From Bacillota bacterium (GTDB lineage Bacteria > Bacillota > Clostridia > Lachnospirales > Lachnospiraceae), in assembly GCA_023415635.1 (NCBI GenBank), contig JAEZJV010000013.1:14737-78736 (forward strand): a stretch of 64,000 nucleotides of DNA, written 5' to 3'. Below, piece by piece: positions 25,046 through 33,043 of this stretch; within the stretch, counting starts at the first letter, position 1; each line of letters opens with the position of its first letter. The translations under genes were made by a program, and so were the position numbers. A model generated the notes under the pieces. The model had not been told where the DNA came from. It saw nothing but the letters and a program-made list of their open reading frames with translations, and did no database searches.

Positions 25046-25777
25046 CTAGTGACTGTAGTCCCTCTCACCAAAAATGCCTGTCCCAACCCGGACTATTGTG
25101 GCACCTTCTTCAATAGCCACCTCAAAATCTCCTGTCATGCCCATCGAAAGGATATCAAACTGCTCTAATGACTTGGAAATGTTTCCATTATGAATATTAT
25201 CGATGTTTTTTGTTTTTATGTCAACATATAATTGACGTAATTTACTAAAATACTTTCTGTTTTTTTCGGGATTTTCCACGTATGGAGGTACAGCCATCAG
25301 ACCTCTAACTCTTATATGAGGGAGGCTTTGCAGCTGGCTGATAAGATTGTGAGTATCTTCAGGGCTTATTCCGAATTTGGTGGCTTCTCCAGCAATATTT
25401 ACCTCTATCAGGATGTCACAGATTATCCCCTTTTTCCCTGCCTCTATTTCTATCTGCTCTGCAAGCCGTAAAGAATCTACGGAATGAATCAGTTCAGTCT
25501 TATCAATGACATATTTGACTTTATTACGCTGTAAATGACCAATCAGATGCCAATGTACTTTGTCCACAAATTCTGACTGCAGGTTCTCATATTTCTGAAC
25601 CAGCTCCTGAACTTTGTTCTCACCGAAATGGCGAATACCCAACTGATATGCCTCCAAAAGCATTTTGGTCGGTTTGGTTTTACTGACAGCAATCAGTGTA
25701 ACTTCAGACCGCTTTCTGCCGGAACGATCACAGGCTGCTTGTATTCTCTTCTCGATTAACTCGATGTTGTCTCTCAT
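25046..25777 (-). CDS. yggS: YggS/PLPBP-family pyridoxal phosphate homeostasis protein
   Basis: 243 residues, single TIM-barrel PLP protein. The PLP-binding Lys is in LIAVSKTKP near residue 35, followed by FGENKVQEL, WHLIGHLQRNKVK, EVNIAGEATKFG and the phosphate-binding LSMGMTGDFEVAIEEGATIVR motif split near residues 212-230. It buffers PLP and affects amino-acid metabolism. Sits directly upstream of sepF, the usual arrangement in Gram-positive division clusters. Confidence 0.95.
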   Translation of the reverse strand: MRDNIELIEKRIQAACDRSGRKRSEVTLIAVSKTKPTKMLLEAYQLGIRHFGENKVQELVQKYENLQSEFVDKVHWHLIGHLQRNKVKYVIDKTELIHSVDSLRLAEQIEIEAGKKGIICDILIEVNIAGEATKFGISPEDTHNLISQLQSLPHIRVRGLMAVPPYVENPEKNRKYFSKLRQLYVDIKTKNIDNIHNGNISKSLEQFDILSMGMTGDFEVAIEEGATIVRVGTGIFGERDYSH

Positions 25778-25825
25778 ATAAGTTCACTCCAATTAACAAT
25801 ATTTTTGTAGATAAATAATTATCAT

Positions 25826-27235
25826 CTAATAAATGATCGCCTGATCAACTGCTGTATTACCATCCAACGCTATCTGGTCATAGGCTGACAGACCGTTCGA
25901 AGTTTTATCACTGACAATAGCATATTCTTTATTCTGATATAGTATCTCGATTCTGCGGAATACGGCATAGCCTTGATTAACATTATATACGCCGATCAGC
26001 TTATTGGTTGGTCCCAGAGTATAAAGTCCGGAACTGGTTGGAAGATTGCTTCCTTCTTTGGTTGGAAATTTAATTGCGGTATTGGTATCAAAGTCGTTGG
26101 TATCTACATATGCATAGGCATCATCCTGGTAATAAATCTTGGTAGGAGTAAAGGTATGTTTGGCTTCACCGCTCTTTGCATCGTAGGATTCCACAATAAG
26201 TCCATTGTCGGTACTGTTAGCACCCATAGTGAAATATTCTAAAGGAACCAGATAAAAATCCTTCTCAACGATAGAGGATAAAGGTATTTTTAATCCCTCC
26301 ACCGAATTGAAATCCAATTTTATTTCAAGAAATCGATCCTCAATGTAGTTAGAAAGGTATTTATTCAGATTAAGCTTGGCATAGTATTCCGATCCGAGCT
26401 GGCTTAAGGAAAGGTCAGCCGTAAGTTCCAAATCGTCCTCCAGAATTGTAAAGCGTACCTGTTCTGTATCACGAAGCATTTCATATTGTTCCTCGGTCAA
26501 AGGAAGAATAATATTCCAATTATCTGAAGAAATCAGCTTATAGATTGGAGTATTCTGATCAATAATATTAGTAGTCCTTAGTCCTGTCCGGGTATACTCA
26601 TCCACCTTGAAAAGATCCTTGGTGAGGTTGTCTGCCGTTATATCCTCATAGCCATCAGTATAATAAGTTACAATACCGCTCTTCGGACTCCTTACTGCAT
26701 TGATACTATAGGTTTGTCCGGTCTTATCCGTCAAATTATGCTGATTGTCCAGGATTGCGGTATTTAAGATATCAAGTACCGTACTTTCAGCGTCATCCTT
26801 GAAGCGGTATACCAAGGAGAAATCATCATCGGTATAAGTTGTCCGGAAGGCTTCGATTGTATGTAATAGTTCTGCACTATTTTGCTTAGACATCTTGATG
26901 GGAATATCTCCGTTGGCAAGTATGTCGCTCATATTACCGGAATCATCAACGGAATAAACAGTCTCATTTTTAGAAACTCGGGCTCCTTCCTTCTGGTAAT
27001 AGGAAACATAGCCTGCTTTATCCGAGGTGAGGATTTCTTCATCTCGAAGGATTAAACCAGTAATACGGTTATCTATAGCGGTAGTGCCTTTATGAACCTC
27101 ATAGATGGTAAGCTGTTCTTTAGTAAAATAAATATATACGTTTATCGCTATGTAAAGAAAAAGAATTAAAAATACGATAACTCCCATATTAATGCTTTTT
27201 CGTTTTTTGAATTTCACGACCTTGTCATTACTCAA
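25826..27235 (-). CDS. HlyD-like membrane-anchored protein of the sepF cluster
   Basis: 469 residues, one N-terminal membrane helix (residues ~15-37, VFLILFLYIAINVYIYF), then an extracytoplasmic beta-rich region with a lipoyl/HlyD-like hairpin (SVDDSGN... and SGIVTYYTDGYE). It resembles HlyD-family periplasmic adaptors annotated in this position in clostridial division clusters; no partner transporter gene lies nearby, so export is not established. TTG start: AGGAGG is 7-8 bases before it, while the ATG at 27277 has none. The 290 bp upstream carry nothing recognisable. Confidence 0.7.
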   Translation of the reverse strand: MSNDKVVKFKKRKSINMGVIVFLILFLYIAINVYIYFTKEQLTIYEVHKGTTAIDNRITGLILRDEEILTSDKAGYVSYYQKEGARVSKNETVYSVDDSGNMSDILANGDIPIKMSKQNSAELLHTIEAFRTTYTDDDFSLVYRFKDDAESTVLDILNTAILDNQHNLTDKTGQTYSINAVRSPKSGIVTYYTDGYEDITADNLTKDLFKVDEYTRTGLRTTNIIDQNTPIYKLISSDNWNIILPLTEEQYEMLRDTEQVRFTILEDDLELTADLSLSQLGSEYYAKLNLNKYLSNYIEDRFLEIKLDFNSVEGLKIPLSSIVEKDFYLVPLEYFTMGANSTDNGLIVESYDAKSGEAKHTFTPTKIYYQDDAYAYVDTNDFDTNTAIKFPTKEGSNLPTSSGLYTLGPTNKLIGVYNVNQGYAVFRRIEILYQNKEYAIVSDKTSNGLSAYDQIALDGNTAVDQAIIY

Positions 27236-27527
27236 GCGTCTGCCTCCTGATTTATACATTGAAATGAAAACAACCACAATGTAACATAGATACCTCTATC
27301 ATTATACTTACTTTTAGAGAATTTTTAAACCCTTTTTTCGGTTTTTGATATAAACTAGAACTAATTTAACAGTAATTTAAGTATTTCACTGAAAAGACGT
27401 CTTATTACATAATGAAATACGGTTTGTGTATAAAATTAAAATAATAGGTTATTATATAAAAAGAGACAAAACTCAAGCGGAGTTCCTGCGATTTGAATTA
27501 CGTCATCCAAAATGAAGGAGGTTCATT

Positions 27528-27725
27528 ATGAAAACATTAGATTATATCGCTTTGGTCCTGGTTGTAATAGGAGCAGTAAACTGGGGATTAATCGGCTTTT
27601 TCAGCTTCGATTTGGTTAAAGCGATTTTTGGAAACATGACAATTATTTCTAGAATCATATATGCCCTCGTCGGTGTATCAGGTCTATATGCATTAAGCTT
27701 CTTCGGAAGACTGAGAAATGAATAA
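27528..27725 (+). CDS. DUF378 small membrane protein
   Basis: 65 residues, two membrane helices. The family signature is LDYIALVLVVIGAVNWGLIG followed by GLYALSFFGR at the end. DUF378 function is unknown. A lone plus-strand gene between two minus-strand blocks, with AAGGAGG seven bases before the ATG and an intrinsic terminator just after it. Confidence 0.92.
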   Translation: MKTLDYIALVLVVIGAVNWGLIGFFSFDLVKAIFGNMTIISRIIYALVGVSGLYALSFFGRLRNE

Positions 27726-27750
27726 AGAATGTCTGCTTAAGACCAAAATA

Positions 27751-27775
27751 GGAGCGCCGATCATACCGGCGCTCC
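27751..27775. terminator. Terminator between DUF378 and the convergent P-loop gene
   Basis: GGAGCGCCG (27751-27759) pairs with CGGCGCTCC (27767-27775), 7-base loop, followed by TTAAATCTTTT. Probably serves the plus-strand gene and possibly both. Confidence 0.8.
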
Positions 27776-27804
27776 TTAAATCTTTTATTACTATAAATAT
27801 CATT

Positions 27805-28224
27805 TTACAATGATACTATGACATTCTTCTTCATAATCTCGGGTAGTTGATCGCAATTCAAGGATATGCTAAGAATTAAATCAACATTGAATACCTCTGA
27901 TATTTTGTCTAGCTTGGAGAATACAGATTCAAAATTATCATCATTAATATAAGCTATTTTAAGGAAACTATCAAGGTAGATTGACTGTAGGTCATGATTT
28001 CCGGACACGATACCGCAGATAAAACCGATAAACTCATTACAATTTTCGATGTAATAATCCCTAACATTTACTAAGCGGATTTTATTACTTAGTTCGTACA
28101 TATGCTTGTTGCTTTTATCAAGATAAACAATGCTTCCCTTAGCAGCTTTCACTTCGGTGTTTGCTTTATCGATAAGGATTTTTGTCTTTCCCTTACCTTT
28201 CTCACCTGAAATTATCTGTATCAT
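27805..28224 (-). CDS. Small P-loop NTPase-like protein (clostridial)
   Basis: 139 residues. It opens with a nucleotide-binding loop IISGEKGKGKTKILID (GxKGxGKT) and has a Walker-B-like strand VDLILSISLN late in the chain; no helicase or kinase motif follows. Similar clostridial proteins have been named twitching motility PilT-like, which the sequence does not support. Role unknown. The leader is long (about 210 nt) and strongly folded, with a consensus promoter at 28442-28470, so expression is probably regulated in the 5' UTR. Confidence 0.8.
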   Translation of the reverse strand: MIQIISGEKGKGKTKILIDKANTEVKAAKGSIVYLDKSNKHMYELSNKIRLVNVRDYYIENCNEFIGFICGIVSGNHDLQSIYLDSFLKIAYINDDNFESVFSKLDKISEVFNVDLILSISLNCDQLPEIMKKNVIVSL

Positions 28225-28316
28225 TGTAATCTCCTCCTTATGGTGGGCGCAACGTTAGATGTGCGGTGCCAAATATTAAATTGTATGATTTTTTGTACAA
28301 ACAATTTCTTTAAGGT

Positions 28317-28419
28317 GTCAAAAGCGCCTTCGGTTCTTACCGGATCTCATATATATGATCTGTAAGCTTACTCTCCAATCAATATATTGAATCTGAAAGT
28401 TTGAGTAAAGCCTTTTGAC
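28317..28419 (-). promoter_or_regulatory. Structured 5' leader, candidate cis-regulatory RNA
   Basis: Minus-strand RNA closed by an 8-bp stem GUCAAAAG/CUUUUGAC (28419-28412 and 28324-28317). Inside are GCUUUACUC with GAGUAAGC (28411-28403 / 28373-28366) and CUUAC with GUAAG (28366-28362 / 28340-28336) extended by GAUC/GAUC. The unpaired-looking AACCGAAGG lies before the closing strand. CCUUA (28315-28311) just after it can pair with UAAGG of the ribosome site (28240-28236). Confidence 0.5.
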
Positions 28420-28441
28420 AACTTAATTAATTTATACTTCA

Positions 28442-28470
28442 ATTATAGTACATATAGTATTGAAAAACAA
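28442..28470 (-). promoter_or_regulatory. Promoter of the P-loop gene
   Basis: Minus strand TTGTTT (28470-28465), 17 bp, TATAAT (28447-28442). The predicted start is about 15 nt before the folded leader. Confidence 0.75.
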
Positions 28471-28516
28471 CTATAAAATTCTCCTCAGGCGTATTTTAAT
28501 CATACAGATAAATATA

Positions 28517-29488
28517 CTAATTTTCTTTGGTTAAACCTAGTAAAAAGGACATTTGTGAGTATAAAGCTTCACTGCCTGATGCCTTCATGATAACAGAAAT
28601 ATATTCCTTTGAGGCAGTATCCTTACTGAGCAGTACAAGGCAGTTTCCGGCTTTTCTTGTCGTACCTGTCTTTCCGCCAAGAACCATGATACCCTCCGGT
28701 ATTTCTGCTTTACCGTTTAAGTATTGATTTGTTGCTTTAAAGGTCTTTTCCTTTTGATTTCCGTCCTTATCCCTATATACTGCTGTATAGGAATCAGCAC
28801 TGATAATGGTCCGAATGGTATCGTAGGACATCAACTCATGAAATATCAGATACATATCATAAGCAGTAGTATATTGGTCATCATTATGGAGGCCATTGGA
28901 ATTGACGAAATTTGTATGGATGGCACCGATTTTTGCGGCTTCCTCATTCATTTTCTGGACAAAGACTTCTTCACTGCCACTGATATGATCAGCAATAGCG
29001 ATGGCTGCGTCATTCCCGGAATAAACAAGAAGGCTTTTCAGTAAGGCTTCCATGGATATCACGTCACCTTCTTCAAAGCCGCATAGCTTTACACCGCCTT
29101 CTGCGATATGTGAGGCTGCATAACTGATTGTAACCTGATCTGTTAACTCTCCATATTGCAGTACCATAAGAGCTGTCATCAGTTTTGTAAGGCTTGCAGG
29201 ATATAATCTGTCATAAACGTTTTCAGCGTAGAGTAGCTTTTGATCGGTAATATTGATCAATAATCCTGAGCCGGAGCCAGCCAGCTCTTCGGCATCTCCG
29301 GTATTATCCTTCTCGGTTATGGTAACAAGATCCTCAGAAAAATAATCTGCCTGCGTCAGCCTGTTGTCTATTGCTGTCATACCGGCAGCATCATCATGAA
29401 AGGCGAGAAGCTCCTTTGATTTAGAACAACCTCCCGCAAAAATTATAAGCAGGCTAACGCACAGACAAGTTATCAGCTTCTTTCTCAT
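28517..29488 (-). CDS. D-alanyl-D-alanine carboxypeptidase (peptidase S11), lipoprotein
   Basis: 323 residues. A lipoprotein signal peptide (LLIIFAGGCSKS) precedes an S11 penicillin-binding domain with SxxK in YPASLTKLMTAL, SxN in VYSGNDAAIA and KTG in GGKTGTTRKAG. It trims the terminal D-Ala of peptidoglycan stem peptides at the outer membrane face. The frame is open from 29533, but AGGTGA precedes the ATG at 29488. The usual C-terminal amphipathic anchor is absent, consistent with lipid anchoring instead. Confidence 0.9.
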   Translation of the reverse strand: MRKKLITCLCVSLLIIFAGGCSKSKELLAFHDDAAGMTAIDNRLTQADYFSEDLVTITEKDNTGDAEELAGSGSGLLINITDQKLLYAENVYDRLYPASLTKLMTALMVLQYGELTDQVTISYAASHIAEGGVKLCGFEEGDVISMEALLKSLLVYSGNDAAIAIADHISGSEEVFVQKMNEEAAKIGAIHTNFVNSNGLHNDDQYTTAYDMYLIFHELMSYDTIRTIISADSYTAVYRDKDGNQKEKTFKATNQYLNGKAEIPEGIMVLGGKTGTTRKAGNCLVLLSKDTASKEYISVIMKASGSEALYSQMSFLLGLTKEN

Positions 29489-29508
29489 TCGAATCACCTC
29501 ATATTTTA

Positions 29509-29907
29509 TCAGGTTTTGAAGAGCTCTCTCCAATCCAAATCCCCACGGTCTAAGGATTTTACTATAAGCTCTGCACTTGCAAGATTAGTAGCCAGAGGGA
29601 TGTTATGCTTATCACAAAGCTGGAAGATGTTATTAACATCCGGTTCATGAGACTTCGGAGTTAACGGGTCTCGTAGAAAAATGATCATATCCATCTGATT
29701 GTGTTCTATCTGGGAACCTAGCTGTTGCTCACCACCAAGATGACCGGCCAAATACTTATGAACCGTCAAATTCGTAACCTCTTCTATCAGACGTCCGGTG
29801 GTTCCTGTTGCATATAGATTATGTTTACTTAAAATTCCACGATATGCGATGCAAAAATTCTGCATCAGCTTCTTTTTTGAGTCATGAGCTATCATACCAA
29901 TGTTCAT
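29509..29907 (-). CDS. mgsA: Methylglyoxal synthase
   Basis: 132 residues. Substrate and catalytic motifs IGMIAHDSKKK, LYATGTTGRLI and the catalytic Asp region MIIFLRDPLTPKSHEPDV (residues ~80-97), plus IPLATNLASAE. It converts dihydroxyacetone phosphate to methylglyoxal and phosphate. GGGAGG sits five bases before the ATG at 29907, which also matches the family N-terminus. It lies after rodA in an operon of shape genes. Confidence 0.96.
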   Translation of the reverse strand: MNIGMIAHDSKKKLMQNFCIAYRGILSKHNLYATGTTGRLIEEVTNLTVHKYLAGHLGGEQQLGSQIEHNQMDMIIFLRDPLTPKSHEPDVNNIFQLCDKHNIPLATNLASAELIVKSLDRGDLDWRELFKT

Positions 29908-30005
29908 ATATACCTCCCTTCTGTCGCCTGTAAGCGGCATAATAAAACTAAATACTTATTTCCCCTCATTCCCTTATAAGTGATATTAGTTATTAGACAA
30001 TTGAT

Positions 30006-31127
30006 TTATCCGGCTGATCGTAATTTCTTGGGCTGGAGCCGAATATTTAGTATTATCCCTACTGCCAGCATACCACTCAGCATAGAACTTAGGCCCGAGC
30101 TCATGAAAGGCAGTGGAATACCTGTATTAGGTAAAAGCTGAGTCGCCACACCGATATTAACAAACACCTGGAACATAAACATGGAAGCGATACCTACAGC
30201 TATCAGCATACCCATATAGTCTGGTGCCTGCCGGGCAGTATTAATACAGATATAGATGATTACCGCATATAAAGCCAGAATCAAACAGCATCCTAGAAAT
30301 CCGAACTCTTCTCCTGCAACGGCAAAGATAAAATCACTTTCGGAAATTGGAAGGTAGTCATAGCTGCGGATATCTGAACTGCTCGCCTCCAATGCTTTAC
30401 CATTCAATCTTCCTGAACCGATCGCACGTACCGAAATATCCTGCTGAAACATGGTATCAGGATATTCCTCGGGATTTAACATGGATAATACTCTTTCCTG
30501 CTGATACGGCTTAAGAAGTATCTGATAATCCTGTTGGATATACCAGAACAGACCCATAACTATCGGTATACCTAGTACAAGCACCGGCAGGATAATCTTC
30601 CAGCTGAGACCCGCCGCAAACAGCATCATTAAAAAGATAAATGCAATAACAAGGCTAGTAGAAAGATTCGTCTGAATTAGAATTAGAAAGGTCGGAATAC
30701 CTACAGCTGTAATGGTAAGCAATAGAACAAAAAAATTATTAATTTTTGTCCTAAGGATGGAAAAGAGCTTTGCTACGAAAATAATCAGAATGATTTTCGT
30801 AAGCTCCGATGGCTGAAAAGAAATAAAACCAAGATTAAGCCATCGTTTGGCGTGATTAATTGTAACTCCGTTTAGTCTTACCAATACCAGCAGTACCAGA
30901 TTAAATATATACAAAACAATATAGAACATAGATATAAAATGATAATCTATGAGAGAAAGGATGATTGCACCTATCATACCGCCTATTAATCCGGCAAAAT
31001 GCCAAACAACCTCGCTTTTTGGTTGTACCTGCATGATAAGATAAGCACCGATGGAGCCCAGAATTAGGACCACGATGATTAGCGGTATACTATATCGTTT
31101 AAAATCATATTGTTTAAATTTGAACAT
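30006..31127 (-). CDS. rodA: Rod-shape SEDS glycosyltransferase RodA
   Basis: 373 residues, about ten membrane helices of the SEDS family. Signatures include INHAKRWLNLGFISFQPSEL, the large loop with DISVRAIGSGRLNGKA, FIFAVAGEEFGFLG and PLPFMSSGLSSML. It polymerises lipid II with its partner class-B PBP (PBP2, encoded upstream) in cell elongation. It follows minE by 12 bp. Confidence 0.93.
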   Translation of the reverse strand: MFKFKQYDFKRYSIPLIIVVLILGSIGAYLIMQVQPKSEVVWHFAGLIGGMIGAIILSLIDYHFISMFYIVLYIFNLVLLVLVRLNGVTINHAKRWLNLGFISFQPSELTKIILIIFVAKLFSILRTKINNFFVLLLTITAVGIPTFLILIQTNLSTSLVIAFIFLMMLFAAGLSWKIILPVLVLGIPIVMGLFWYIQQDYQILLKPYQQERVLSMLNPEEYPDTMFQQDISVRAIGSGRLNGKALEASSSDIRSYDYLPISESDFIFAVAGEEFGFLGCCLILALYAVIIYICINTARQAPDYMGMLIAVGIASMFMFQVFVNIGVATQLLPNTGIPLPFMSSGLSSMLSGMLAVGIILNIRLQPKKLRSAG

Positions 31128-31139
31128 CTGGTTGCTTCC

Positions 31140-31415
31140 TTATTTCTTAGAGGACTTCATATCTTTAATCGGAATATTGGCAAATAATGCCGGAACAGTA
31201 CCGTTATTAGATTCTGATTCCATCTGAGTGATTTTAATATCCAGTCCTTCTAAGTCTATTTCAATATATTTGGATATTACGCTGATAATATCATTTTTGA
31301 TTTGTTCCATGATTTCAGGAGAACATCCGGCGCGATCAGAAACTAATACTAGCTTCAGCCTGTCCTTTGCTATACTACCGGTTCCCTTTTTTCTGAAAAA
31401 ATCTGAAAAGCCCAT
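31140..31415 (-). CDS. minE: Cell division topological specificity factor MinE
   Basis: 91 residues. Family features: AKDRLKLVLVSDRAGCSPEIM and IISVISKYIEIDLEGLDIKI. It stimulates the MinD ATPase and makes the MinCD inhibitor move from pole to pole. Its presence alongside divIVA means both septum-positioning systems are encoded in this stretch. Starts 12 bp after minD. Confidence 0.94.
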   Translation of the reverse strand: MGFSDFFRKKGTGSIAKDRLKLVLVSDRAGCSPEIMEQIKNDIISVISKYIEIDLEGLDIKITQMESESNNGTVPALFANIPIKDMKSSKK

Positions 31416-31427
31416 TATGCTACCTCC

Positions 31428-32216
31428 CTATTTTCTGCGTCTGCCAAACAGTTTTTCGAATAATCCTTGCTTCTCCTCCAGATCTAAGAAAGGAACCTCC
31501 TTACCTAGCAATCTACTGCAAATATTCAAATAAGCTTTACCTGCCAGAGAATCATTTCCTACCAAGGGTTCACCCTGATTAGCCGAGATAACGATGTTTT
31601 CGTCATCCGGTACAACACCGATAATATCGATAGCTAAAATCTCGCTAACATCTTCACTGGACATCATATCGCCACGCTTTACCATATCCATTCTAATTCT
31701 GTTAACAATCAGATGCGTCTGTTTCATCTCATTGGCTTCCAATAAGCCTATGATTCGGTCAGCATCTCGAACAGCGGAAACTTCGGGAGTGGTTACGACT
31801 AAAGCTCTGTCAGCGCCTGCTATTGCATTCTTGAAGCCCTGTTCAATACCTGCAGGACAGTCAAGAATTATGTAATCAAATTCTTCCCTGAGCTCTTCCA
31901 CCAGCTTTTTCATCTGTTCAGGTGATACTGCACTCTTGTCTCTGGTCTGAGCAGAGGGTAGCAAATAAAGATTAGGATAACGCTTATCCTTGATCAGGGC
32001 ATTACGGATACGGCAGGTTCCCTCGATAACATCAACAAGATTGTATACAATCCGATTCTCCAAGCCCATGATTACATCCAGATTTCTTAAACCTATATCT
32101 GTGTCAATCAATACTACTTTCTTGTCCAGCATTGCCAAGCCGGTACCAACATTTGCGGTAGTCGTTGTCTTACCAACGCCACCCTTCCCAGATGTTACAA
32201 CAATAACTTCTCCCAT
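31428..32216 (-). CDS. minD: Septum site-determining ATPase MinD
   Basis: 262 residues. Deviant Walker A TSGKGGVGKTTTTAN near residue 7, switch regions DTDIGLRNLDVIMG and DYIILDCPAGIEQGF, and a C-terminal amphipathic membrane-targeting helix ending in KLFGRRRK. It recruits MinC to the membrane. Confidence 0.97.
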   Translation of the reverse strand: MGEVIVVTSGKGGVGKTTTTANVGTGLAMLDKKVVLIDTDIGLRNLDVIMGLENRIVYNLVDVIEGTCRIRNALIKDKRYPNLYLLPSAQTRDKSAVSPEQMKKLVEELREEFDYIILDCPAGIEQGFKNAIAGADRALVVTTPEVSAVRDADRIIGLLEANEMKQTHLIVNRIRMDMVKRGDMMSSEDVSEILAIDIIGVVPDDENIVISANQGEPLVGNDSLAGKAYLNICSRLLGKEVPFLDLEEKQGLFEKLFGRRRK

Positions 32217-32335
32217 GCGTTACTTTTAATCCTCCTGTAATATGGTCCGCTATCCTTCTTTCCTAACCGGAAAATCAAGAAGTAAAGGTCCACTTATTTT
32301 GAATAACCTTACCTTTATTATTTAAATTATCCCGC

Positions 32336-33001
32336 TTACAAACTTATATCATTCAGTATATTTTTGTTCAGCGGTTCAATATAAATATTACCTTCTTCCA
32401 AAAAAGCAATTTTTGCTTCTTTGATTTCATCCTTGACAGGTTTGTCAGGAGATCTTGCAATCACATCAGCAATTCTGATTTGGGTTGGATTCATATCCAG
32501 CGCTACAACAAAGGAATTGGTGTTTCCGGTAGCGCCGGCAAAAGCATTACCCTTCAGTGCGCCTAATACGATGATATTTCCCTTAGATACAACTCGTGCA
32601 CCATGATTTATATCACCGATTATAATTACACTGGTTTCAAACTCCAGGGATGCGCCGGAACGAAGGATACCTTTATAGAACTGTCCGGTATTATTGGTTA
32701 GCTCCATCAGCTTTTGTTCAACCGTCTTTTTATACAATTCTTCTTTTTCGAGATCGTTCTCCATGATACATACAATATGCATATCCGTATTCTTTCCGAT
32801 GATATCAAGGATTTCCTTCTGCTCTTCATTGCTTAATAATCTGCCCTCGAAGCTGATAGCCATCTTTGCATTTTCAAAAAACTTACTCGATTCCTTAAAT
32901 TTCTCGGCAACGATAAGCTTTAGTTCTTCGAAGGGCAGATCAGGGCTCAAAACAACAATAATACCATATTTATTACCCTTGATCATTACAGAATTATTCA
33001 T
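32336..33001 (-). CDS. minC: Septum site-determining protein MinC
   Basis: 221 residues. An N-terminal FtsZ-inhibiting domain (residues 1-95) and a C-terminal beta-helix with SGASLEFETSVIIIGDIN, HGARVVSKGNIIVLGALKG and AFAGATGN, ending in the MinD-interacting region. First of minC-minD-minE. AGGAG is well placed before the ATG. Confidence 0.95.
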   Translation of the reverse strand: MNNSVMIKGNKYGIIVVLSPDLPFEELKLIVAEKFKESSKFFENAKMAISFEGRLLSNEEQKEILDIIGKNTDMHIVCIMENDLEKEELYKKTVEQKLMELTNNTGQFYKGILRSGASLEFETSVIIIGDINHGARVVSKGNIIVLGALKGNAFAGATGNTNSFVVALDMNPTQIRIADVIARSPDKPVKDEIKEAKIAFLEEGNIYIEPLNKNILNDISL

Positions 33002-33043
33002 TATGATACTCCTCCCCGGTATTCTCAGGATGATGATAGGAAG

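Noticed and set aside
28317..28419. Calling the P-loop gene leader a glycine riboswitch
   Set aside because: Only the GGAGAG-hairpin-ACCGAAGG half is present; the downstream CAGG...GGAC element and a tandem aptamer are missing, and the gene is not a glycine-cleavage gene.
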